This document shows, piece by piece, positions 1 to 5,586 of a DNA stretch of 22,552 bases. The DNA comes from RUG13409 sp045616985. GTDB taxonomy: Bacteria; Bacillota; Clostridia; Peptostreptococcales; Anaerovoracaceae. The stretch's first letter is position 1. Each line of letters starts with the position of its first letter. The stretch covers positions 1 to 22,552 of the forward strand of contig JAZLHU010000049.1 of the NCBI GenBank assembly GCA_045616985.1, written 5' to 3'. Made by a program: the position numbers and the translations under genes. The notes below the pieces were generated by a model. That model did no database searches, was not told the DNA's origin, and saw nothing but the letters and a program-made list of their open reading frames with translations.

Positions 1-30
1 GGCGACCTGCTTGAGCATCTATTTTTGATG

Positions 31-218
31 TTTTACTACAGTCTGCACTTAAACACGCATTTCTGTAGTAAAAAAATTCAAATTTTACTACAGAGTCGTT
101 AGATTACAGGTGTTCTGTCGTAATTAGTGCAGCTTACTACCATAATTACCCCGCATAAGGGCTAAGATGATTTGAAATTACGACAAATCGTTCGGTATTG
201 CTGTATTCTGTAGTAAAA
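31..218. repeat. Cluster of CTGTAGTAAAA-type motifs in alternating orientation
   Basis: Four perfect copies of an 11-base motif are visible. TTTTACTACAG lies at 31-41 and 83-93, and its complement CTGTAGTAAAA at 63-73 and 208-218. A variant pair, TGTCGTAATT at 116-125 and AATTACGACA at 176-185, is nested inside the second pair. A partial copy, TTACTAC, lies at 134-140. The 31-41/63-73 pair can form an 11-bp hairpin with a short TGC/GCA inner stem. The layout suits binding sites for a dimeric protein or the ends of a small mobile element; neither is proven. Confidence 0.7.
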
Positions 219-271
219 GCATACCGGCATGAGTACATTAAATCGTTGAGATAAAGAATTGCAGTTTGATA

Positions 272-294
272 CATCAGAAGCTTATGTTCTGATG
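272..294. repeat. Short perfect hairpin
   Basis: CATCAGAA (272-279) and TTCTGATG (287-294) form an 8-bp stem with a 7-base loop. Just upstream is TTTGATACAT, which recurs at about 541-550 inside the larger palindrome. No T-run follows on either strand, so it is not a standard intrinsic terminator. Confidence 0.5.
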
Positions 295-360
295 CCAACA
301 TTTTAATCTATGGACAAAACATATTTTAAACAGCACATTTCAATAAATGTTGAAGGACAA

Positions 361-640
361 AGTTTATTTGCATATTGCGCTAGCTAATGGCTGGATTTGC
401 GGAGCAAAACGGTTGGAATGCATTGTAAACGGTCATATATAGATGGCTTAATCATTTGATAGTCGGAGACAATGTGTCAAACGATTTTAGTCAAGGATAT
501 TATTGCGTAGCAAGGCTTTTGCATCCTTGACGAAAAGCGTTTGATACATATAATTATCGAACAAATGATGTAGCCGTTCTTAATGCCATATGAGCGCTGT
601 CAACGCATCTAAGACCGCTGGACGGCGCAAAATGCATTTA
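361..640. repeat. Long imperfect palindrome, about 280 bp
   Basis: The core arms 473-498 and 523-548 are complementary at 23 of 26 positions around a 24-base centre. Pairing continues outward in the right order and at similar spacing. ATCATTTG at 451-458 pairs with CAAATGAT near 562-569, GGCT near 445-448 with AGCC near 572-575, and TCATAT near 433-438 with ATATGA near 588-593. At the edges TGCATATTGCGC (about 369-380) matches the complement of 626-637 at 11 of 12 positions. The whole block is therefore a degenerate two-arm inverted repeat. No transposase is nearby. It may be a MITE-like remnant or a structured RNA. Confidence 0.65.
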
Positions 641-700
641 TTAGTATAACATAGCAGATAGCACAAAAAATGTGCTGGAAAATATGGTAAAATAATAAAT

Positions 701-721
701 AAAAAAACCGGTAAAACCGGT
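701..721 (-). terminator. Intrinsic terminator downstream of ribU
   Basis: Read on the minus strand, ACCGGT, three T, ACCGGT forms a 6-bp stem and is followed directly by a run of T (complement of 701-707). It lies about 110 bases past the ribU stop, after the structured segment described next. Confidence 0.75.
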
Positions 722-831
722 GTAGTTTCCCTCATTGGGAGTCCCGAAGGACGATTTCGATAAATCGTTATTTGAACTTGTGGTGTAATCTCAGAGGGTA
801 GTCAAACGGAGTACGCCGGTATACTTAGTAT
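722..831 (-). ncRNA. Candidate structured RNA in the ribU 3' region
   Basis: On the minus strand this stretch folds into ordered elements. ACGATTT-atcg-AAATCGT (768-751) is a 7-bp hairpin. GTCC-TTCG-GGAC (752-741) is a stem closed by a UUCG tetraloop. The outer segments CCCTC (complement of 794-798) and GAGGG (complement of 729-733) can enclose both, and a local TCCC-aatga-GGGA hairpin competes with that outer stem. The terminator at 701-721 follows at once. It could be a structured 3' UTR or a small RNA released from the ribU transcript. I do not recognise the family, and no promoter of its own is evident. Confidence 0.4.
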
Positions 832-1395
832 TTACTTATGTAAAATCCCGGATACTCTTTTGTAAAGCACAAAAGTCAGTACCGAGTTAATTACTGATTT
901 GATAAGATTGAAAATCACGATCCACGGAAGAAGGCTTGTTACGGTTGATTTTGCGGCTTCCGACGGGAGACCTATGATTGTTTCAAGATAGATCGGTGTA
1001 AGAAAAAGATTTGCCGGAATCATTATGATTACCCATGCGGCAATGCCAAGGATGAGCGCCTTTATGGCGTTCTTTTTTGATTTGTGTGCCTTATAGATGT
1101 TTCCCGCAACCAAGACATAGCAGCCCGTCGCAATGATGTGCATTACTATTCCGTACCAGCCGTTTGCAGCGGAAACAGTAAGACCCTGAATGAGAGATGC
1201 AGCAATTGTGAGTATAAAACCTGCAACAGGTCCTAAAGCAAATGTCCCAAGAAGGATAGGTACATCTGCAGGATCGTATTCAAGAAATGAAACTGCCGGA
1301 ATAATAGGGAAATGAATAAGGTAAACAAGTACAACTGAAATGGCGGCAAGGACGCCGAGCTTAGCTAAACTTTTTGTAGATTTTAATGAATTCAT
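832..1395 (-). CDS. ribU: Riboflavin ECF transporter S-component RibU
   Basis: Substrate-binding membrane subunit of an energy-coupling-factor vitamin transporter, which works with a shared EcfT and two ATPases encoded elsewhere. The protein has about 187 residues and five to six hydrophobic segments. Its N-terminal segment PIIPAVSFLEYDPADVPIL followed by FALGPVAGF is typical of RibU. The FMN riboswitch directly upstream supports riboflavin as the substrate. An in-frame ATG at 1422 exists but lies inside the riboswitch. The start at 1395 follows the AGAAAGGA ribosome site at the riboswitch 3' end, though with a long spacing of about 14 bases. No riboflavin biosynthesis genes are adjacent, consistent with a salvage role. 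Confidence 0.88.
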   Translation of the reverse strand: MNSLKSTKSLAKLGVLAAISVVLVYLIHFPIIPAVSFLEYDPADVPILLGTFALGPVAGFILTIAASLIQGLTVSAANGWYGIVMHIIATGCYVLVAGNIYKAHKSKKNAIKALILGIAAWVIIMIPANLFLTPIYLETIIGLPSEAAKSTVTSLLPWIVIFNLIKSVINSVLTFVLYKRVSGILHK

Positions 1396-1408
1396 AGCAA
1401 TAAAAAAT

Positions 1409-1537
1409 ATCCTTTCTTTCATCCGGACTTTAACCGTCGGTACCGGAATCTCACCGGTTCGGCCCCTTTAAGGCTCGAGGACTAAGAATCTCTTCCATTA
1501 CCTCCGATGGGGAATCGCACCCACCCCTGAAAATGAT
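1409..1537 (-). promoter_or_regulatory. FMN riboswitch (RFN element)
   Basis: The minus strand carries the conserved RFN blocks in order: TTTCAGGGGTGGG, GATTCCC, the CGGAGGTAATG block, GTCCTCGAGCC, GGGGCCGA, CCGGTGAGATTCCGG, CCGACGGT and GTCCGGATGAAAG. The P1 stem pairs ATCATTTTC with GAAAGGAT, and the latter contains the likely ribosome site of ribU. There is no room for a terminator between the aptamer and the start codon, so control is probably at translation: FMN binding stabilises P1 and hides the ribosome site. Confidence 0.93.
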
Positions 1538-1544
1538 TTGCCTT

Positions 1545-1553
1545 ATTATATCA
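1545..1553 (-). promoter_or_regulatory. Extended -10 promoter of ribU/FMN leader
   Basis: The minus strand reads TGATATAAT, a perfect -10 with the TGn extension, about 8 bases before the riboswitch. No good -35 is seen at 17 bases, consistent with an extended -10 promoter. Confidence 0.6.
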
Positions 1554-1579
1554 CATTTAAGGTAAAAATATAGTATAAT
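1550..1579 (+). promoter_or_regulatory. Probable promoter of the tsaE operon
   Basis: TATAAT at 1574-1579 with ATCACA (4 of 6 match to TTGACA) at 1550-1555 and an 18-base spacer. The -10 ends only 8 bases before the tsaE ATG, implying a near-leaderless mRNA. It overlaps the divergent ribU promoter. Confidence 0.5.
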
Positions 1580-1587
1580 CTAATATC

Positions 1588-2007
1588 ATGAACAAAGTAT
1601 TGAAGGATTTATCATCAACGGAAGCGTTTGGAAGAGAGTTTGCCGAAAGGCTTAAGGCCGGCAGCACCATTGCTCTTATCGGACCGCTTGGTGCCGGTAA
1701 AACAACTCTTACCAAAGCAATAGCCAAGGGGCTTGGGGTCACGGAGACTATTACAAGTCCTACCTTTACTGTTGTATGTGAATATGAAACCGGAAGACTG
1801 CCTTTGTATCATTTTGATGTGTACAGAGTTAATGATGATGATGAGCTTTTTGAACTTGGTTTTGAAGAGTATTTTCATAAAGGCGGTGTATGCCTTGTCG
1901 AGTGGGCTGATCTTGTGATGGATTTGCTTCCGGAGGGTACCGTAGTACTTCGCCTTGACTACGGTGAAAACGAAGAGGAAAGAATAATAAGCATAGAGGA
2001 AAAATAG
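1588..2007 (+). CDS. tsaE: tRNA t6A biosynthesis ATPase TsaE
   Basis: Small P-loop ATPase that works with TsaB and TsaD to place threonylcarbamoyl on A37 of ANN-decoding tRNAs. It is 139 residues long. Walker A GPLGAGKTT lies at about 33-41, followed by the family motifs SPTFT, YHFDVYR and LVEWAD. The N-terminus aligns with the usual family start, so the ATG at 1588 is well supported although no Shine-Dalgarno precedes it and a TATAAT sits 8 bases upstream. It is the first gene of a five-gene operon; tsaB begins 3 bases after its stop. Confidence 0.95.
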   Translation: MNKVLKDLSSTEAFGREFAERLKAGSTIALIGPLGAGKTTLTKAIAKGLGVTETITSPTFTVVCEYETGRLPLYHFDVYRVNDDDELFELGFEEYFHKGGVCLVEWADLVMDLLPEGTVVLRLDYGENEEERIISIEEK

Positions 2008-2010
2008 AAC

Positions 2011-2769
2011 ATGAAGCTTCTTGCAATAGATACAACGGGTGCATATTCTTCCGTTGCTTTATACGGCGACGAAAAGATATACCAGAAAATAAACGATGAT
2101 GATTTTTCGCATCTTCAGCGTCTTATTCCTGTTGTTAATGAAGTCTTACGGGAGAATAATTGTAAGCCCAAAGAGCTTGACGTTATTGCTGTATCAAGAG
2201 GTCCGGGCTCCTTTACCGGAATCAGGATAGGTATGGCAAGTGCAAAGGGTCTTGCGCAGATCTGGAATAAGCCTGTCGTGTGTGTTCCGACTTTGGCAAG
2301 CTTTGCTTTTCGTACATATTCCTTTGAGGCGGACGGGCAGCTTTATTGTCCTGTTTTTGATGCAAAGCGTCATCAGATTTACGGGGGTGCATACGAGAAG
2401 AATTCGGATGTACCCGTTGTTCCGGACGGGGCTTATGATTTGTATGAATACCTGAATCTTTTAAGAGAAAAGGCATCAGCATACAAACAGATCGTTTTTT
2501 TCGGAGATGGCGTAAAAACATATGCCGAAGGGCTTAAAAACAGCGGCTTAAACTGTATGTTTGCGGAAGACAAGGATTTGTACCAAACTGCTGCAGGTAC
2601 TGCCAATTTAGGCGTAAAGCTCTTTAAAGAGGGTAAATTTTTTGACTGCTATACAGCTCAGCCTGAGTACTTAAGAGCCGCTGAAGCAGAAAGAAAGCTT
2701 GCAGAGAAAATCAAGGCTGACGCTGATAAATTCGGAACAAGTAAAAATAATAGCTATGAAAAACAATAA
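2011..2769 (+). CDS. tsaB: t6A complex subunit TsaB
   Basis: Catalytically inactive ASKHA-fold partner that dimerises with TsaD in the t6A threonylcarbamoyl-transfer complex. It is 252 residues long. The N-terminal phosphate loop LLAIDTTGAYSSVAL and the hallmark SRGPGSFTGIRIGMASAKGLA (about 64-84) are clear. An AGAGGA ribosome site lies at about 1995-2000. Its last 14 bases overlap the start of tsaD, indicating translational coupling. The C-terminal region is charged and less conserved, as is usual for this family. Confidence 0.94.
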   Translation: MKLLAIDTTGAYSSVALYGDEKIYQKINDDDFSHLQRLIPVVNEVLRENNCKPKELDVIAVSRGPGSFTGIRIGMASAKGLAQIWNKPVVCVPTLASFAFRTYSFEADGQLYCPVFDAKRHQIYGGAYEKNSDVPVVPDGAYDLYEYLNLLREKASAYKQIVFFGDGVKTYAEGLKNSGLNCMFAEDKDLYQTAAGTANLGVKLFKEGKFFDCYTAQPEYLRAAEAERKLAEKIKADADKFGTSKNNSYEKQ

Positions 2770-3799
2770 GATTATTACAATGGGAATAGAAAGCTCCTGC
2801 GATGAAACGGCAATAGCAGTACTTGCGAATGGATGCGAGGTGCTTTCCAATGTCATTTCTTCTCAGATTCCCGTGCATGCAGTTTACGGCGGAGTTGTTC
2901 CTGAGATCGCAAGCAGACACCATTTAAATAACATACCTTTTGTTTACAGACAGGCTCTTGATGAAGCAGGAGTAAGCATTGAAGAGCTTGATGAAATAGG
3001 AGTAACTGCAGGTCCCGGACTTGCAGGGGCTCTTTTGATCGGTACGGCATTTGCCAAGGCAGTTTGCATGGCGGCAGATAAACCCCTTGTGGGTGTTCAT
3101 CACATTCAGGCTCATACCCTTGCAAACCTCATAGAGCATCCGGATCTTAAGCCGCCGTTTCTTGCTCTTGTTATGTCAGGCGGGCACACTCATTTATTTG
3201 AAGTAAGAGGATACAATGAGTTTAAGATATTGGGCTATACACAGGATGATGCCGTAGGCGAAGCTTATGATAAGGTGGCAAGATGCCTCGGACTTCAGTA
3301 TCCCGGCGGGCCGAAGATAGATGCGCTTGCAAAAGAGGGTGATCCTCACGCAATAGAGTTTAAAAGGGTATATCTTGAAAAGGGTTCGCTTAATTTCTCA
3401 TTCAGCGGAACGAAGACAGGAGTAATCAATTATCTTCATAAAGAAGAACAGGCAGGAAGAAAAATCAATCCCGCAGATGTTGCGGCATCATTTCAGGAGG
3501 CAGTGGTTGATGTTCTTGTGAGCAAGGCAATGACGGCTCTTGATATAACAGGATATAGCGGGCTTGCTGTTGCAGGCGGTGTTGCAAGCAATTCAGAGAT
3601 AAGAGACAGGCTTAGATCTGCCTGCGAAAACAGAGGCGCGGAATTTTATATTCCGTCTCCGATATATTGCACTGACAACGGCGCCATGGTTGCCGTTGCC
3701 GCATATCACAAGGCAAGAGAAGGTCATTTCTCCACTTTGAATCTGGATTGTTTCCCGGGACTTAATATTGAATCTCAGCTGTATAAATTGGAAGAATAA
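2756..3799 (+). CDS. tsaD: tRNA N6-adenosine threonylcarbamoyltransferase TsaD
   Basis: Catalytic subunit of the t6A system; transfers threonylcarbamoyl from TC-AMP to tRNA A37. It is 347 residues from the ATG at 2756. The family signature GIESSCDETA is near the N-terminus, the metal-binding HHIQAH at about 114-119, the SGGHTHL block at about 141 and the C-terminal VAGGVASNSEIR and YCTDNGAMVA blocks. A longer frame from 2699 adds residues lying wholly within tsaB and is not favoured. The start lies inside the end of tsaB with no clear ribosome site, so reinitiation is likely. The stop overlaps the next ATG as TAATG. Confidence 0.95.
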   Translation: MKNNKIITMGIESSCDETAIAVLANGCEVLSNVISSQIPVHAVYGGVVPEIASRHHLNNIPFVYRQALDEAGVSIEELDEIGVTAGPGLAGALLIGTAFAKAVCMAADKPLVGVHHIQAHTLANLIEHPDLKPPFLALVMSGGHTHLFEVRGYNEFKILGYTQDDAVGEAYDKVARCLGLQYPGGPKIDALAKEGDPHAIEFKRVYLEKGSLNFSFSGTKTGVINYLHKEEQAGRKINPADVAASFQEAVVDVLVSKAMTALDITGYSGLAVAGGVASNSEIRDRLRSACENRGAEFYIPSPIYCTDNGAMVAVAAYHKAREGHFSTLNLDCFPGLNIESQLYKLEE

Positions 3800-4290
3800 T
3801 GGATATTAAAGTAAGACAGGCAAAAGCAGAGGATATAGACAGGATCTGCGAGATAGACAGAAAAAGCTTCAACCATTTGTGGGCAAGAGGCACCTTTGAG
3901 GCGGATCTTGAAGACGAAATGAAGGCTCTTTGGGTTGCAGAATCAGACGGAAAGATTCTTGGCTATCTGGATGCCTTTGTGCTGCCGTCCTGCAACGGAG
4001 AGGTTCTTCGCATTGCAACTGACCCCGAATACAGAAAGAAAAGTGTTGCCCATAATCTTTTGAATTTTATGCTCTGCTATTGCAATCTTATTGCAGCCGA
4101 AAAGGCTCTTTTGGAGGTAAATTCGCAGAACGAAGCTGCGATTGCTCTTTACAAAAGCTTTGATTTTAAAGAGGACGCCAGAAGAGAAAAGTACTATGAC
4201 GGGAAATATGATGCCATACTTATGAGCAGAACGGTTTCTCTTGACAGCCGTAACCTTCAGCTTGATATAGAAGACGGATTGTACGATTAG
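3799..4290 (+). CDS. rimI: RimI-like GNAT N-acetyltransferase
   Basis: GNAT-fold acetyltransferase of 163 residues. RimI acetylates the N-terminal alanine of ribosomal protein S18 and is commonly encoded with tsaB and tsaD. The C-terminal half fits: LLEVNSQNEAAIALYKSFDF and REKYYDGKYDAILM match the RimI pattern with its conserved Glu, Asn and Tyr residues. The acetyl-CoA loop is odd: the usual R-x-x-G-x-G/A appears as RKKSVA at about 79-84, losing the first glycine. It overlaps tsaD by one base. The S18 substrate is inferred from homology and context. Confidence 0.82.
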   Translation: MDIKVRQAKAEDIDRICEIDRKSFNHLWARGTFEADLEDEMKALWVAESDGKILGYLDAFVLPSCNGEVLRIATDPEYRKKSVAHNLLNFMLCYCNLIAAEKALLEVNSQNEAAIALYKSFDFKEDARREKYYDGKYDAILMSRTVSLDSRNLQLDIEDGLYD

Positions 4291-4299
4291 GTGATCAAT

Positions 4300-5286
4300 A
4301 TGAAGATTATTGCATTGGTGGCAAAAGAAAAAGTTGAAAAGTTTACCGATTTTCAGATGGTTCCAAAGGATGCTGATATTGCCTATTACAGCTCCGGTGA
4401 AACGGAAAAGATGATCAAAGAAGCGGCGGATGCAGAGGTGTTGCTTGTAAATGCAATGACACCCGTAGAAGAGAGCCTTATATCCGCATTTCCCGATCTA
4501 AAGATGATCCATTCGGAAGGCGTTGCATATAACAGGATCGACCTTGAGGCTGCAAAGAAAAGAGGTATCTATGTATGCAATGCAAAGGCAGCCAACGCGG
4601 GGCAGGTTGCAGAGCATGCCATTATGCTCATGATGAACGTCATTAAGCATTACGAGGAGGGTCTTGCTGAAATCAGAAAGGGAAATCAAAAGGATATTCA
4701 AGGCAGATTCATTTCCTCAGGGCTTTCAGACATTGGCGCAAAGAGCGTCGGTATAGTCGGCTTCGGAGCCATAGGAAGGGAGCTTGCCAAAAGACTTAAG
4801 CCTTTCGGATGCAGACTTTATTATTACGATCCGTTCCCCGCAGATGCAAAAACAGAAGAGATGCTTGGTATTTCAAAGCTTGGTTTTGAAGAGATACTTA
4901 AAACCTGCGACATTGTGTCAATGCATCTTCCGGTTACGCCGGAAACAACAGGTATCATAAACAAGAATACACTTGGCATCATGAAAAAGGATGCAGTTCT
5001 TATCAATACTGCAAGAGGTGAAATAGTAAATACAAAAGATCTTGCCGAGGCAATCAAGGAAGGAACAATAGCAGGGGCAGGAATAGATACGCTTGCTCCG
5101 GAGCCTGTAACGGCAGACAATCCTCTGGTAAGCTTAAAGCCCCCGTATTCTTACAGAGTTGTACTCACGCCGCATACGGCTGGAACAACATTTTCAGCTT
5201 TTAAGAATATGTATAGGATATTCTGGACGAATGTCGGATTGCTTTCAAAAGGTAAAAAACCGGGTACGGTAGTAAATGGTTTATAA
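4300..5286 (+). CDS. D-isomer-specific 2-hydroxyacid dehydrogenase
   Basis: NAD(P)-dependent oxidoreductase that interconverts a 2-keto acid and a D-2-hydroxyacid; substrate unknown. It is 328 residues long. The dinucleotide loop GIVGFGAIGREL lies at about 150-161. The catalytic Arg (TARGE, about 239), Glu (APEPV, about 268) and His (TPHTAGT, about 291) are all present. A GTG at 4291 is in frame, but AGGTGA at 4289-4294 is better read as the ribosome site for the ATG at 4300. It is the last gene of the tsa operon, ending at a strong terminator. It could be a phosphoglycerate-dehydrogenase relative, but no ACT or C-terminal regulatory domain is present. Confidence 0.85.
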   Translation: MKIIALVAKEKVEKFTDFQMVPKDADIAYYSSGETEKMIKEAADAEVLLVNAMTPVEESLISAFPDLKMIHSEGVAYNRIDLEAAKKRGIYVCNAKAANAGQVAEHAIMLMMNVIKHYEEGLAEIRKGNQKDIQGRFISSGLSDIGAKSVGIVGFGAIGRELAKRLKPFGCRLYYYDPFPADAKTEEMLGISKLGFEEILKTCDIVSMHLPVTPETTGIINKNTLGIMKKDAVLINTARGEIVNTKDLAEAIKEGTIAGAGIDTLAPEPVTADNPLVSLKPPYSYRVVLTPHTAGTTFSAFKNMYRIFWTNVGLLSKGKKPGTVVNGL

Positions 5287-5291
5287 ACTGA

Positions 5292-5328
5292 AAACGGCAG
5301 AATCGGATCAAACCAGATTCTGCCGTTT
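5292..5328. terminator. Bidirectional intrinsic terminator
   Basis: AAACGGCAGAATC (5292-5304) and GATTCTGCCGTTT (5316-5328) form a perfect 13-bp stem with an 11-base loop between two convergent genes. T-rich flanks occur on both strands, so it can end both the tsa operon and the acpP transcript. Confidence 0.9.
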
Positions 5329-5347
5329 ATGTTGGATTTTTACCTAA

Positions 5348-5575
5348 TTACCTGTTCGCTTCAACATAGTCAACCAGGTTTTTTACGATCTGGAAATGTT
5401 CTGCCTGATCATCGGGAATTTCAATTCCGTATTCCTCTTCAATTGCCATGATGATTTCAACGGCATCAAGGCTGTCTGCCTCCAGATCCTTCATAAGATT
5501 TGTTTCCATTGTGATTACGGATGCATCTGCACCGAGTTGTTCTGCAATTATATCGCGGATTTTTTCGAATACCAT
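5348..5575 (-). CDS. acpP: Acyl carrier protein
   Basis: Small acidic acyl carrier protein of 75 residues. The phosphopantetheine attachment serine lies in the classic LEADSLDAVEIIM motif (Ser about 35). The size and the acidic helix that follows (IEEEYGIEIPDD) match FabF-pathway ACPs. Its GGAGG ribosome site overlaps the stop codon of the ligase-like gene upstream, with only 11 bases between genes, so the two are co-transcribed and probably translationally coupled. No fatty-acid synthesis genes are adjacent, so this may be a housekeeping AcpP or one dedicated to surface-glycan modification. Confidence 0.93.
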   Translation of the reverse strand: MVFEKIRDIIAEQLGADASVITMETNLMKDLEADSLDAVEIIMAIEEEYGIEIPDDQAEHFQIVKNLVDYVEANR

Positions 5576-5586
5576 TTGGGGTCCTC

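Larger units (their letters stand above)
1..700. other. Gene-free region rich in inverted repeats
   Basis: No reading frame of useful length with a ribosome site is visible on either strand. The longest tempting frame begins at the ATG near 311 and stops after about 25 codons. The sequence is AT-rich and holds several nested or long inverted repeats, listed separately, plus a small hairpin GCACA-aaaaa-TGTGC at 661-675. It could be a decayed mobile element, a cluster of protein-binding sites or a structured transcript. I recognise no known family. Confidence 0.6.

Noticed and set aside
31..218. Possible CRISPR array
   Set aside because: The repeats are only 10-11 bases, alternate in orientation and have irregular spacing; no cas gene is present.
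311..388. Small ORF starting at ATG 311
   Set aside because: About 25 codons, no ribosome site, and its end lies in the palindrome.
2699..2755. Upstream extension of tsaD
   Set aside because: It lies inside tsaB, encodes residues not seen in TsaD, and the ATG at 2756 gives the usual N-terminus.
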